DNA of 53,895 bases from Fusibacillus kribbianus (GCF_030053595.1 NZ_JASGBQ010000021.1:1-53895); one strand, 5' to 3'. Counted from the first letter of the stretch, positions 17,907 to 27,586 are shown. Notes: a model not told the origin generated them from the sequence alone. Numbers and translations: made by a program.

Positions 17907-20414
17907 TCAACCTTTATAATGAACCTGATAGATATAAATACCTGCCTCGTTGTACAATTCATCGAAATATACATATTGATTATCCACTTCTAAAACACTG
18001 TCTGATAAAACATATTGTACTTCTGTTAACTTCATATCCTTATAAGACAGACGGAGCCGCATCCAGTCCGGCTGAATGAGTTCAAAAGAAGTGTCTTCAT
18101 CACAAAATTCCACATTTACATGGGCATATCTGTTATATATGTCATTGTATTGTTTCTCCGGATCCAGTTTATTCCACAATTCAAGATTCGGATAATCATT
18201 GATCGAATTGATTGTGGCAGAACCACAGGCTATCGAATAAGCAGAAAGCGGAGCTGTCTGGCTTACAGCGATCCACTTCTGTCCCGGATCAGCCTCATTA
18301 ACCGAACGGATCTCCTTTGCCGCAGGTTTGCTGTCAATGGCATCAAAACCTCTTTGAATCGGCCGGACACATAATCCGCTCCCAACACAGACTATAATCA
18401 AAACAACATAGACTCCATTAACAGCATGCTTTTTGCATTTTATCAAAAGGCACATGCCGAACAACGTAAGAAGTACGAAAATTCCCACTACATATATTGT
18501 TGACATATAACCCGGAAAATACTTTTTACATACATATACACTTCCAAAAACAGTCAGTCCTGATATTCCCAACGCAATCGGCCATTTTATACTCCATTGC
18601 AGCCTGTCTTTTTCGCTGAGCAATATGATTAACAGATATACGCTGATTAAGGATATGACATCCATTGCCCGCTCTGAAGTTGAATAAGTTAATAATAACA
18701 GCTTTGACAACCACAGTGGAAATCCCACATATACGTATACAGTCAAAACAAGCCCCACTGCTATCAGACCATTGGCAAGCCAGTTTTTTCCTCTGGTTTT
18801 CACCGTATAAACAATACCTATGAGAAAAGGAAGCGGAAACAGCGAACAGAAGGTTCCTCCTTCTGAAGGGTTCCCCACATCCTTAAACGGATATAAAAAA
18901 GTCTGAACATAATAAAACAGCTTACCACTGCCTCCTCCCCCCAGAGAAACTCTTGCCCCCGGATATACAGTGGTCATCAGCCCTTCTAAACGCCCTGCAA
19001 TTGAATATACATAAGTAACCACCAGAGCAATGCATGCTGCCAGCGCGGTTCCAAACAATAGCCAGTCAGCCTTTTTCTGTCCCTTTATTGCATCCCAGTT
19101 TTCATGAAAAATCCAAACCAGAAAAACCAAAAGCACATACGCCACAGGTACCTGCCAGGCCGGATAAAATATTGTAATAAAGTTTGCTGCCGCAACAGGC
19201 TCTCCTATGGCACACAAATACTTGATCTTTTTGTTTTCTGTTGTAAAAAAATAATAGAAAAATACAATAGCTGCATGAATAAAGAGCAAAAACGAAGGTC
19301 TTGCCCACCACAAATGAAACGACGAAAACGCTATAAGAGACGCCCCCAGCAGTGATAAAAGCTTTTTCTTTTTGGTAAGGATCAAAAAGAACTCAAAGGA
19401 AAACAGGAACGTGAGAATAAAGGTCGCCGTCCACTCAAAACAGAATCCATATTCAATTCCAAACAGTCGATAAAAAATTGTAAAAGCACTATATCCAAGA
19501 TTTCCCAGATTATCAATTCCTACATGCACCGGATTAACCGTATCTGCTGCTCTGGCAATATCATTATATTTGCCAAACGGGTCTTCCAGAAAACGAGAAG
19601 AAAATACTCTCGGATTATTTGATACCCATTCATCAGAACGGATTGATCTGGCCTGTCCGAATAATGGCTCCGAAAATTCCGAACCCAACCCCGGCTGAAC
19701 ATAAGTATCATACATATACATGGAGTCGCCGTGAATTTTGTTCAATGTCAAAAATATGATAAGGCAGATTCCCACACACCAGCGATAACGGAACAAAAAT
19801 CCATACAGCTTTTTTGCCCCTACAATCCCATGAAGTCCCAGAAATGCAAACGCAACCAGCAGGAGTTCAAACTGGACCCAAAATCTTGCAGATGACAAAA
19901 TATCCGTAAGGACCATCCTGCGCGGTTTCGAAGGATTCACCGTGACAGTATCGACTTTAACTTTTATCCCCGTGGAATTTCCAATATCTATCCGTATGGA
20001 ACTTGTCACTCCCTCACGCGGAAGTTCAAGTATTGTACTGCCTTTTTGTACCGTATAGAACCCGGACTTTTTTTCACTGAAAGTACTTCCTGCAGTGGTA
20101 TAAAATACCTGAACTCTGCAATCCTCTTCCAGAGGCGCTGTCAGCAGGACCGTAATCCCTGAGATCGAACCATTTATATTATTTATAATGATCTGTGGAT
20201 CCTCAGAAGCCGATACATACCGTTCGCCATCAAATGTATAATTAACATATTCCACATCCTGAATCACCGCACTGACCGGCTTGGCTTTTAGCATCGAAAA
20301 TCGAGAATCCTGATATAAAGCCACACCAAACGCTGCCAGTAATACGATTAGAATAATCAGGCTGTTTTTTAACCATCTTTTTTTCTTAACCGGAAGACTG
20401 CTGGTCATCTCCAT
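17907..20414 (-). CDS. Large polytopic membrane protein, GT-C-like, polysaccharide locus
   Basis: The 835-residue protein has an N-terminal anchor (about 15-35), about 150 residues of beta-rich extracytoplasmic sequence, ten or more hydrophobic segments, and a soluble C-terminal part of about 130 residues. The motif ARSIRSDEWVSNNPR follows a membrane segment, as in uncharacterised families from Firmicute wall-polysaccharide loci that resemble GT-C lipid-linked glycosyltransferases. The start at 20414 has GGGAG five bases upstream and begins 11 bases after the GT2 stop. It is likely to act on the outer face of the membrane, adding side groups from polyprenyl-phosphate sugars made by the GT2/DUF2304 pair. 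That role is inferred. Confidence 0.7.
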   Translation of the reverse strand: MEMTSSLPVKKKRWLKNSLIILIVLLAAFGVALYQDSRFSMLKAKPVSAVIQDVEYVNYTFDGERYVSASEDPQIIINNINGSISGITVLLTAPLEEDCRVQVFYTTAGSTFSEKKSGFYTVQKGSTILELPREGVTSSIRIDIGNSTGIKVKVDTVTVNPSKPRRMVLTDILSSARFWVQFELLLVAFAFLGLHGIVGAKKLYGFLFRYRWCVGICLIIFLTLNKIHGDSMYMYDTYVQPGLGSEFSEPLFGQARSIRSDEWVSNNPRVFSSRFLEDPFGKYNDIARAADTVNPVHVGIDNLGNLGYSAFTIFYRLFGIEYGFCFEWTATFILTFLFSFEFFLILTKKKKLLSLLGASLIAFSSFHLWWARPSFLLFIHAAIVFFYYFFTTENKKIKYLCAIGEPVAAANFITIFYPAWQVPVAYVLLVFLVWIFHENWDAIKGQKKADWLLFGTALAACIALVVTYVYSIAGRLEGLMTTVYPGARVSLGGGGSGKLFYYVQTFLYPFKDVGNPSEGGTFCSLFPLPFLIGIVYTVKTRGKNWLANGLIAVGLVLTVYVYVGFPLWLSKLLLLTYSTSERAMDVISLISVYLLIILLSEKDRLQWSIKWPIALGISGLTVFGSVYVCKKYFPGYMSTIYVVGIFVLLTLFGMCLLIKCKKHAVNGVYVVLIIVCVGSGLCVRPIQRGFDAIDSKPAAKEIRSVNEADPGQKWIAVSQTAPLSAYSIACGSATINSINDYPNLELWNKLDPEKQYNDIYNRYAHVNVEFCDEDTSFELIQPDWMRLRLSYKDMKLTEVQYVLSDSVLEVDNQYVYFDELYNEAGIYIYQVHYKG

Positions 20415-20425
20415 ATTTTCTCCCT

Positions 20426-21280
20426 CTACCTCTTCTTCGCATTCACCCACAAATATATCTGTATCAGCTCGTTTCTCCAATGGCGGATCATCATGCTGAC
20501 CCAGAGTTCAAACCGGTTCAGATGAACCGCTCCCAGGGCATTGTGCTTCTTTAAAAGATTCTTGTGCTCCAGATTGTAAGTCTTCCGGTCATCGTTGATC
20601 AGATTTCCGGTATTGGAATCATTGCGGACACGGAAGCCGTTGAGTTCCTCATGAATGACATAAATCTTGCCCAGGCAGGCCATACGGAGCCACATGTCAA
20701 AATCGAGGATATACGGAAACTCCGGATCAAATCCTCCCACCTGCTCGTAGGAGCTCCTGGGAAACATGGTGTTGCAGGGAGCGCCAAAAAAGCTTTTGAA
20801 AATCAGGGCCCGCTTTGCTACCTTTCTTCCATCCAGGATTCCGGATCTGGGATACCGTTTGAAACAGCCGGTCCGCTTGCCGTTTTCGTCGATGAGCGAC
20901 GTGTCACTCATCACCAGAGTCACCTCCGGGTGGGCAAGAAGCGCCTTTAATTCCTTTTCAATGCTTTCTTCATAAAGGATATCATCGGCACAGATCAGCT
21001 TGATATACTCCCCTTTGGCCTCTGCCAGACACTTGTTCCAGTTGCCCGTCATTCCGAGATTTTTTTCATTCTTCACAAGGCGGATCCTGGGGTCGTCCAT
21101 GGACTCCACAATCTTAACCGTGTCGTCTTTGGAACAGTCATCAACCACAACAAGCTCAATGTTTTTATATTTCTGATTTAGCACGGACTCCATCGTCCGT
21201 TTGATGTATACCGCACTGTTGTAGGCCGGAATACAAACGCTCACCAGCGGTCTCTTCTTCTTTTCCGTTTCCATACTCAT
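20426..21280 (-). CDS. GT2 glycosyltransferase
   Basis: This 284-residue single-domain family-2 transferase has RPLVSVCIPAYNS at the N-terminus, VVVDDCSKDDT as nucleotide-binding segment, the metal-binding LICADDIL and FDPEFPYILDFDMWLRM as acceptor-site region. It has no membrane segments. It is translationally coupled to the DUF2304 gene by an ATGA overlap. It probably adds one sugar of the polysaccharide repeat in the cytoplasm; the sugar cannot be told. Confidence 0.88.
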   Translation of the reverse strand: MSMETEKKKRPLVSVCIPAYNSAVYIKRTMESVLNQKYKNIELVVVDDCSKDDTVKIVESMDDPRIRLVKNEKNLGMTGNWNKCLAEAKGEYIKLICADDILYEESIEKELKALLAHPEVTLVMSDTSLIDENGKRTGCFKRYPRSGILDGRKVAKRALIFKSFFGAPCNTMFPRSSYEQVGGFDPEFPYILDFDMWLRMACLGKIYVIHEELNGFRVRNDSNTGNLINDDRKTYNLEHKNLLKKHNALGAVHLNRFELWVSMMIRHWRNELIQIYLWVNAKKR

Positions 21281-21675
21281 TCCTCTGTTTTCTGCCCTTC
21301 CTGCTGCTTTTCGTCCTTCTTTGCTTCCTTTTTGAGAACCTGCTCCAGTTCGTTATCATCCAGAGCAATTTTCTGAACCAGTTCCTTAAGCTTCGTTTCC
21401 AGCTGAGAAATTCTCATAGACATGGAAAAGCATTTTATCAGCAGCAGGAAAATCATCAGCAGGAAGATAAAATTGGCGGTGGACATGGTCCCCACAAGGT
21501 CAGAAAGCCAATTGGCCGCCTGTGGGAAAACACTGAACACTACCAGAAGCAGGGCAAAAAACACCCAGAACATGGAATCTTCAATCTTTGCCCTCGACTG
21601 GCGGATCTTGCGGACCATAATCACCAGCACAAGAAGAGACATCAGAATTAATACACCGCGCAGCACCGTTGTCAT
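21277..21675 (-). CDS. DUF2304 small membrane protein
   Basis: This 132-residue protein has three hydrophobic segments (residues 5-20, 35-52, 63-83) and a charged, Lys/Glu-rich coiled tail (ISQLETKLKELVQKI onward). This is the layout of DUF2304 proteins, which usually sit beside a polyprenyl-phosphate GT2, as here. It overlaps both neighbours by ATGA, indicating fixed stoichiometry. It is likely an accessory subunit or membrane anchor of the GT2 at 21672-22397. Confidence 0.85.
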   Translation of the reverse strand: MTTVLRGVLILMSLLVLVIMVRKIRQSRAKIEDSMFWVFFALLLVVFSVFPQAANWLSDLVGTMSTANFIFLLMIFLLLIKCFSMSMRISQLETKLKELVQKIALDDNELEQVLKKEAKKDEKQQEGQKTEE

Positions 21676-22397
21676 CTGTCATCCCCTCCATTCTTCTTTC
21701 GATAGCGGCTGTCCCGCTTCCGGAAATTCTGGATCAGCAAAATGGAAAACAGCATTTTGCTCATATATTTCACCGCATTGACCGGATTCAGATAGCTGAC
21801 ACCGGCAATGCGCTCATCCATTGTCACCTGAACCTCGGCAACTTTCGCTCCCTGCTTGATCAGATAAGAAACCGTGTCCGGCTCCGGCCCGTAATTTAGC
21901 CCCAGAGCAAATTCCTCCACCATTTTCCGGCTGAACATCCTCATGCCTGAAGTCGGATCCTTCAGCTTTACGCCGGTCGTCAGGCGAATGGCTGCGGAAA
22001 TCAGATTGCTGCCCAGCATGCGCATGCTTTTCGGTTTTTTCTCCGTCACAAAACGGGAACCGATCACAATATCGTAGCCCTCCTCCATTTTCCGGCGCAT
22101 GCCCTCGATATATTCCGGCCGATGCTGACCGTCTCCGTCAAACTGGATGGCGTAGGCATAATGGTTTCTCCAGGCATATTTAAGCCCCGCCTGAAAGCCG
22201 CCGGCAAGTCCCAGATTCACCGGAAGATCCAACAGATTATACCCATTCTTCCGGCAGATCTCTGCGGTACTGTCCCTGGAGCCATCATTGACGACCACAT
22301 AATCGAACTGCGGATAATTTGTCACAAGATTATCCACGACCCGCTCAATATTCTGTTCCTCATTATAAGCAGGTATCACTACCAGTACATCGGACAT
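21672..22397 (-). CDS. GT2 glycosyltransferase, polyprenyl-phosphate sugar synthase type
   Basis: This 241-residue family-2 enzyme resembles dolichol-phosphate mannose/glucose synthases: VLVVIPAYNEEQNIERVV, VNDGSRDST, AYAIQFDGDGQH (DxD) and GSRFV. The start at 22397 (ATGA with the upstream stop, G-rich site before it) is preferred over one five codons earlier. It has no C-terminal membrane segments, which the neighbouring DUF2304 protein may supply. It is expected to make a lipid-linked sugar donor for an extracytoplasmic transferase, for which the 17907-20414 membrane protein is the obvious candidate. Confidence 0.85.
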   Translation of the reverse strand: MSDVLVVIPAYNEEQNIERVVDNLVTNYPQFDYVVVNDGSRDSTAEICRKNGYNLLDLPVNLGLAGGFQAGLKYAWRNHYAYAIQFDGDGQHRPEYIEGMRRKMEEGYDIVIGSRFVTEKKPKSMRMLGSNLISAAIRLTTGVKLKDPTSGMRMFSRKMVEEFALGLNYGPEPDTVSYLIKQGAKVAEVQVTMDERIAGVSYLNPVNAVKYMSKMLFSILLIQNFRKRDSRYRKKNGGDDR

Positions 22398-23410
22398 CAC
22401 TTGTCCCCCCAATATCGTTTATTCAGACTGCAGGCCCGCACAAATCGTTTCGGCAGCCTTTTATATCGCTTTCCCAACAGATAACCAAGATATTTACATC
22501 CCGTTGTCCACACCATGCCGGGTATTAGATAGAATTTTCCACATTTTAGCAAGTATTTCACTGTGCTTTTCACCAGGCGCAGCCCTTCCCCCTCGGAGCG
22601 GATCCCTGCAAACACTTCCGGATGCTCCGTCTGGGAGACCGCCAGATCAAAATTCCGATGGAACTGCTCCCGGCCTGACAGATTGTGCGAATGGATCACT
22701 CTGGCTTCTGCCGCATAAGCGATCCCATATCCCGCCTTCACGGCCCGTCCCGCAAAAATCATATCCTCATTGAAAATCGTCCTATCAGGAAAACCTCCCT
22801 GTTTCCAAAACAATTCTCTTCGATATGCCGCGCATACATTGGAGGCAAAAAAGGCTTTGATTCCAAGCTCCGGAATATCCTCTGCAGTCTTTAACCGGCT
22901 CTTCTCCGGATAATTAAAGCTTCTTGTATAGCGCTCCACGGTTTTGCACTCCGGGGCCGGAAGCTGTCTTGCATAGGAAATTAAAATCTCCGTCTTCCGG
23001 ATACCCTTATCTGTTTCCGAAACTGAAATGCAGCCGTTCTCTGCTCCGCAGAACACTCCGTAAAACGGGTTCATCAGCGCCTCTGTCAGCTCCTCATTTT
23101 CCGGCACGGCATCCTGCGTCATACAAAGGACGATCTCACTGTCACAGTAACTTATGCCCCGGTTTCTCGTTCCGCCGTGGTCAAACTCCTCCGGAGACAG
23201 AACATGGCATTCCACCGGGATCGTACTTTCCGAAATCCAGCGTTCCAGGCCGCCGTTTTCTGCCTGGCCGACAGCTTCTGTCACCATCAAAACGATCTTC
23301 TCCGGCTTTATCTTCTGCCGGTTCAGCATATACAGCAAATGTCCCAGTTTTTCGTCCGGCCTGTATACCGGTATCAGAACATCAAGCGTTCTGCTGTTCT
23401 TTTCTGTCAT
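22397..23410 (-). CDS. GT2 glycosyltransferase, rhamnosyltransferase-like
   Basis: This 337-residue GT2 protein has LDVLIPVYRPDEKL, SPEEFDHGGTRNRG, VLCMTQDAVPENE and FPDRTIFNEDMIFAGRAVKAG, the pattern of RfbG/RgpB-like rhamnosyltransferases. GAGGAAGG precedes the ATG at 23410. Its start lies 29 bases inside the flippase gene, an unusually long overlap for this cluster. It ends in an ATGA with the next GT. Rhamnose is the likely donor given the motifs and rmlC nearby, but this is inference. Confidence 0.85.
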   Translation of the reverse strand: MTEKNSRTLDVLIPVYRPDEKLGHLLYMLNRQKIKPEKIVLMVTEAVGQAENGGLERWISESTIPVECHVLSPEEFDHGGTRNRGISYCDSEIVLCMTQDAVPENEELTEALMNPFYGVFCGAENGCISVSETDKGIRKTEILISYARQLPAPECKTVERYTRSFNYPEKSRLKTAEDIPELGIKAFFASNVCAAYRRELFWKQGGFPDRTIFNEDMIFAGRAVKAGYGIAYAAEARVIHSHNLSGREQFHRNFDLAVSQTEHPEVFAGIRSEGEGLRLVKSTVKYLLKCGKFYLIPGMVWTTGCKYLGYLLGKRYKRLPKRFVRACSLNKRYWGDK

Positions 23411-24671
23411 GATCCTTCCTCACAGCTTTCTTGTATTGATACCAGGCGCATATCAAAAATGTCATTACAACAACTGCCATGACTCCGGTGTAGGAAACCG
23501 CTCCGCCCATGATGCCGTAATGCTTTACCAGATAAGGAGCCGCCGCCACCGCCAGCAGAAACGAGAACCCATAACAGAAAAGTATCAGGATCTGCTTCCT
23601 CATGGTCGTCAGCGCATAATAGAGAAGCATGGCTGCCGCATTAAACCCACCGCCCAGAATCAGAATGACCAGTGCAGTTCGATATCCTCCCAGATCATGT
23701 CCAAACACCAAGGACAGCACCGGAATCCCCAGGACATACGCCCCCAGACAGCAGACCACCGTCAGTCCAACGATTCCCAAAAGCAGCTTTACCACAATGG
23801 ACCGAAACCGCTTCCATTCTCCCAGCTCATAGCTTAATCCCATAGTGGTTAAAAGCGGCTTGAAAATAAATCCGCTTAACAGATTGATTGTCGAAGTCGG
23901 AAGATAAATATCCGTATAGTAAGTCACTGCCTCCTCTGTCATATAAGCGTCTATGGCATACTTCGCCGCATTGCAGATATAAAGATAAAGAAAACCGCCC
24001 ACAAAAAGCGAAGTGCAGTCCCGCAGAAGTCCAAATACCTTTTTCCATGCTCTCGAAAATGCAATGGGCTCAAATTCTCCTATGATCACAAGGTCAAATA
24101 CCGCGAAGGCAAATACCGCTGCTGCCACCGCCGCTGCACTGGCAATGACAATATCCCGGACAGCATATACCACAATAATAAACATGCCCCCGGAAAAAAG
24201 GGTACGAAAGGCCAATGATTTTCCGGCAATATCCAGACGTCCCTGCCGCTGAAATTCTCCTTCGAAAACATCTGCCACGCCATCCATCAGCTTGTAAAGG
24301 CACATGAGGAAGATCACGGTTCCCTTAACTGCTCCCGGCCTCGAGGCAAGCACATAGACTGCTCCTGCCACCGCCATGGCCACACTGGTGATCACTCTGG
24401 CTGAAAAATAATCCTGGAAGGAATACTGATGAGCCATATCCGTCACCTGGAAGGGACGCACCTCATAATAACCGATGGTCAGAAGAAGCTGCCCCGTTGT
24501 AAAGGCAATGGAAAAGATCCCTCCGTAATATTCTCCCGTTGCCCTGGCCGCCACTGCAAACAGAACAATACTGGCCAGCGCAAAGATCAGACTGCCGATG
24601 ATATTCCATACTACATTTTTTCTTCCCTGGTTTTCTCCGTTTCCGAGAATCAGAGCTTTCCATTTATTCAT
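23382..24671 (-). CDS. Wzx-like oligosaccharide flippase (MOP superfamily)
   Basis: This 429-residue protein has about 12 hydrophobic segments spread over its length and a short basic N-terminus (NKWKALILGNGENQGRKN), as in polysaccharide flippases that move lipid-linked repeat units across the membrane. It overlaps glf by ATGA and the following GT by 29 bases. Its presence in the same cluster as an ABC-2 exporter is notable, since the two normally serve alternative export routes. The family call rests on topology and context rather than a signature motif. Confidence 0.8.
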   Translation of the reverse strand: MNKWKALILGNGENQGRKNVVWNIIGSLIFALASIVLFAVAARATGEYYGGIFSIAFTTGQLLLTIGYYEVRPFQVTDMAHQYSFQDYFSARVITSVAMAVAGAVYVLASRPGAVKGTVIFLMCLYKLMDGVADVFEGEFQRQGRLDIAGKSLAFRTLFSGGMFIIVVYAVRDIVIASAAAVAAAVFAFAVFDLVIIGEFEPIAFSRAWKKVFGLLRDCTSLFVGGFLYLYICNAAKYAIDAYMTEEAVTYYTDIYLPTSTINLLSGFIFKPLLTTMGLSYELGEWKRFRSIVVKLLLGIVGLTVVCCLGAYVLGIPVLSLVFGHDLGGYRTALVILILGGGFNAAAMLLYYALTTMRKQILILFCYGFSFLLAVAAAPYLVKHYGIMGGAVSYTGVMAVVVMTFLICAWYQYKKAVRKDHDRKEQQNA

Positions 24672-25789
24672 TCCAGATTTCCAAACTCCTCTTCCGCCTT
24701 CTCCATGGCAGATTCGATCACCTTATCCATGTCGTAATACCGATACTCGGCCAGACGGCCTCCGAAAAGCACCTTGTCTTCCTTTTTCCCAAGCTCCGCA
24801 TATCTTTGATAGAGGCTTTGATTCTTCTCATCGTTGACCGGATAATAGGGCTCCATGCCCGCTTCCCAGGCCACTGGGTATTCCCTCGTCACCACGGTTT
24901 TGGGATTGGTCCGATAATCCACGGTACAGTCAAAATGCTTATGCTCAATGGTTCTCGTATACGGCACCTCTCTGGCTGTGTGGTTGACTACTGCAACCCC
25001 CTGGAAATTATCCGTATCGTAAATATCATCCTCAAACCGAAGGCTCCTGTACTCCAGCTTCCCATAACAATAGCCGAAGTAGGCATCAATAGTGCCGGTA
25101 TAAATAACCCTGCCTCCCATGGCATTAAAACGATCCCGGTCGGCCAGATAATCCGTCTCCAGCATCACATCACACCCCTCAAACAGCTTTTCTGTGATCA
25201 CATTATAGCCGCCGATGGGGATACCCTGATAAGGGTCATTGAAATAATTATTATCATAGGTGTAGCGGACCGGAAGCCTCTTGATAATAAAGCTGGGCAG
25301 ATCCCGGCAGTCCCGGCCCCACTGCTTCTCGGTATAGCCTTTGATCAGCTTCTCATAAATATCTGTTCCAACCAGTGAAATGGCCTGTTCCTCCAGGTTA
25401 GCCGGCTCGCCGGTGATGCCGGCCCGCTGAGCATCGATCTTTGCTCTGGCCTCCTCCGGCGTAGAGACGCCCCACATTTTGCTGAAGGTATTCATGTTGA
25501 AAGGCATATTATACATCTCGCCCCGGTAATTGGCCACAGGACAATTGGTGAAGCGGTTGAATTCGGCCAGATTGTTCACAAACTGCCAGACTTTTTTGTT
25601 GGAAGTATGGAAAATATGAGCTCCATAGCGATGGACAGGAATTCCCTCCATATTTTCACAGTAAATATTGCCGCCAAGCTGCTTCCTCTTTTCGATCACC
25701 AGGCATGTTTTTCCGTTTTGTCTGGCATACCATGCCATAACTCCACCGAATAATCCGCCTCCGACAATGACATAATCATATTTTTTCAT
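24668..25789 (-). CDS. glf: UDP-galactopyranose mutase
   Basis: This 373-residue flavoenzyme interconverts UDP-galactopyranose and UDP-galactofuranose. The FAD motif is VGGGLFGGVMAWYARQNGK at the N-terminus, followed by GGNIYCEN and RYGAHIFHTSNKKVW. Substrate residues fall in FIIKRLPVRYTYDNNYF and IGGYNVITEKLFEG, with a C-terminal LFGGRLAEYRYYDMD. Length matches the family. It is the first gene of the polysaccharide operon and predicts galactofuranose in the polymer. Confidence 0.95.
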   Translation of the reverse strand: MKKYDYVIVGGGLFGGVMAWYARQNGKTCLVIEKRKQLGGNIYCENMEGIPVHRYGAHIFHTSNKKVWQFVNNLAEFNRFTNCPVANYRGEMYNMPFNMNTFSKMWGVSTPEEARAKIDAQRAGITGEPANLEEQAISLVGTDIYEKLIKGYTEKQWGRDCRDLPSFIIKRLPVRYTYDNNYFNDPYQGIPIGGYNVITEKLFEGCDVMLETDYLADRDRFNAMGGRVIYTGTIDAYFGYCYGKLEYRSLRFEDDIYDTDNFQGVAVVNHTAREVPYTRTIEHKHFDCTVDYRTNPKTVVTREYPVAWEAGMEPYYPVNDEKNQSLYQRYAELGKKEDKVLFGGRLAEYRYYDMDKVIESAMEKAEEEFGNLE

Positions 25790-25847
25790 AAGAACCCTTT
25801 CCGGCCCGCTTTATCCTCAGGGCGCACTTCACCTGTTGTGCATAGTT

Positions 25848-25877
25848 ATTGTAATTTTACTATACTTCCCCGGTAAA
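25848..25877 (-). promoter_or_regulatory. Candidate promoter of the glf-led polysaccharide operon
   Basis: TTTACC (25877-25872) and TACAAT (25853-25848) are 18 bases apart, about 60 bases before the glf start and directly after the leuA terminator stem. The -35 element is weak, so expression may be modest or need activation. Confidence 0.45.
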
Positions 25878-25881
25878 TGCA

Positions 25882-25910
25882 AGAACTCCGGCAGATCAGG
25901 CCGGAGTTCT
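25882..25910 (-). terminator. Terminator after leuA
   Basis: An 11-bp perfect stem AGAACTCCGGC/GCCGGAGTTCT with a 7-base loop lies 20 bases after the leuA stop. The following minus-strand tail (TGCATTTACC) is poor in T, so it is a strong hairpin with an imperfect U tract. Confidence 0.6.
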
Positions 25911-25930
25911 AAGAATTTCTTTCGTTTTGT

Positions 25931-27586
25931 TTATTTAAATAACCGATTCAGTCCGCTGAACAGCGCCCTGTGAGACGCTCTCGTGATGTTGGGGCTGACG
26001 CCTACGCCGTAAGTCACTTTACCAGTGGCCACATCCATCACCTTGATGTACGCGGCGGCCTGTGCATGGGAGCCTTCGCCGAGGGCATGCTCGGAATAAT
26101 CCAGCACCCGCACATGGACGTCAACCGTCTGCTCAATGGCTGCCCGCACTGCATCAATGGGACCGTTTCCGATACCCTTGGCGGCCAGGATCGTTCCGCG
26201 GTACTTGAAGGTAAGCTTCGCCTGGGTGTCGATCTCACCCACGTCGCTTGTCTCACAGCGGATAAAGTTGAAGGGCTCCTTGGCAGCCAGGTATTCGCTC
26301 TTGAAGAGCTCCATGATCTGCTCCGGTGCCACCTCGCCGTGGGCCTCGGCAACACCCTGAACCACGTCGGCAAATTCCTTGTGCATTCCTTTAGGAAGCT
26401 TGAAGCCGTAGAAGGTGTCCATAACGAACGCTACGCCGCCTTTGCCGGACTGGCTGTTGATGCGGACAATGGGCTCGTAATCCCGTCCCAGATCGGAGGG
26501 ATCCACCGGAAGATAAGGAACCTCCCAGTAAGGATTGTTCCGCGCCTTGAGCGCCTTGACCCCCTTGTTGATGGCATCCTGGTGGGAGCCGGAGAAGGCC
26601 GTGAACACCAGCTTGCCCGCATAGGGGTGTCTGGGATCAATACTCATCTTGGTGCATCTTTCATATACTTCTGCGATCTCGCGGATATTTTCAATATTCA
26701 GCTCAGGATTGATGCCCTGAGAAAACATGTTGTAGGCAACAGTCAGCACATCCACATTTCCGGTCCGCTCTCCGTTGCCGAACAGGGTACCCTCCACCCG
26801 GTCTGCGCCTGCCAGAAGGGCCAGCTCTGTCGCTGCCACTCCGGTTCCTCTGTCATTATGAGGATGAACGCTCAGGATAATGGACTCCCGGTTCTTGAAA
26901 TGGGTGTGCATCCATTCGATCTGGTCCGCATAAACGTTGGGAGTTGTCATCTCAACGGTAGCCGGAAGGTTCACGATCATGGGATGCTCCTTCGTCGGCC
27001 CCCATGTCTCCTGAACAGCCGTGCAGACCTCCAGAGCATAATCAAGCTCCGTTCCGGTAAAGCTCTCCGGCGAATACTCCAGGACGATCTCTCCGTCAAA
27101 ATTCTTCGCCCGCTCCTTCACCATCCTGGTTCCCTCGATGGCGATCTGTTTGATCTGCTCCTTGTCCATGCCGAACACCACATCCCTCTGAAGGGTTGAG
27201 GTGGAATTGTAAATATGTACAACAGCCTTCTTGATTCCCTGAAGGGACTCGAAGGTCCTGTCGATCAGGTGCTCCCGGCACTGAACCAGCACCTGGACAA
27301 GCACATCGTCGGGAATCAGCTTTCTGTCAACAAGCTGTCTCAAAAAGTCGTATTCGATCTGGGAAGCTGCAGGAAAACCGATCTCAATTTCCTTAAAGCC
27401 AAGCTTCACCAGCATATTGAACATCTCGATCTTCTCTTCCACAACCATGGGCTCGATGAGAGCCTGGTTGCCGTCGCGCAGATCCACGCTGCACCAGATG
27501 GGAGCTTTCTCGATCTCCTTGCCCGGCCAGGTGCGCTCCGGAAAATCCACTACAGGTACCCGTTTATATCTCGTATAATTTAACAT
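25931..27586 (-). CDS. leuA: 2-isopropylmalate synthase (long, LeuA type 2)
   Basis: This 551-residue enzyme condenses acetyl-CoA with 2-oxoisovalerate, the first committed step of leucine synthesis. The N-terminus APIWCSVDLRDGNQAL and the metal site SVHPHNDRGTG are those of the longer LeuA form also found in actinobacteria. The last ~120 residues (FKYRGTILAAKGIGNGPIDA onward) form the leucine-binding regulatory domain. It stands alone here: no leuB, leuC or leuD follows. It has its own promoter, a 240-base leader and a terminator, so it is a single-gene transcript. Confidence 0.95.
   Translation of the reverse strand: MLNYTRYKRVPVVDFPERTWPGKEIEKAPIWCSVDLRDGNQALIEPMVVEEKIEMFNMLVKLGFKEIEIGFPAASQIEYDFLRQLVDRKLIPDDVLVQVLVQCREHLIDRTFESLQGIKKAVVHIYNSTSTLQRDVVFGMDKEQIKQIAIEGTRMVKERAKNFDGEIVLEYSPESFTGTELDYALEVCTAVQETWGPTKEHPMIVNLPATVEMTTPNVYADQIEWMHTHFKNRESIILSVHPHNDRGTGVAATELALLAGADRVEGTLFGNGERTGNVDVLTVAYNMFSQGINPELNIENIREIAEVYERCTKMSIDPRHPYAGKLVFTAFSGSHQDAINKGVKALKARNNPYWEVPYLPVDPSDLGRDYEPIVRINSQSGKGGVAFVMDTFYGFKLPKGMHKEFADVVQGVAEAHGEVAPEQIMELFKSEYLAAKEPFNFIRCETSDVGEIDTQAKLTFKYRGTILAAKGIGNGPIDAVRAAIEQTVDVHVRVLDYSEHALGEGSHAQAAAYIKVMDVATGKVTYGVGVSPNITRASHRALFSGLNRLFK

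Noticed and set aside
25970-27199. 409-codon plus-strand open frame
   Set aside because: It lies wholly antisense to leuA, whose protein is unmistakable; the long frame is a by-product of leuA codon usage.
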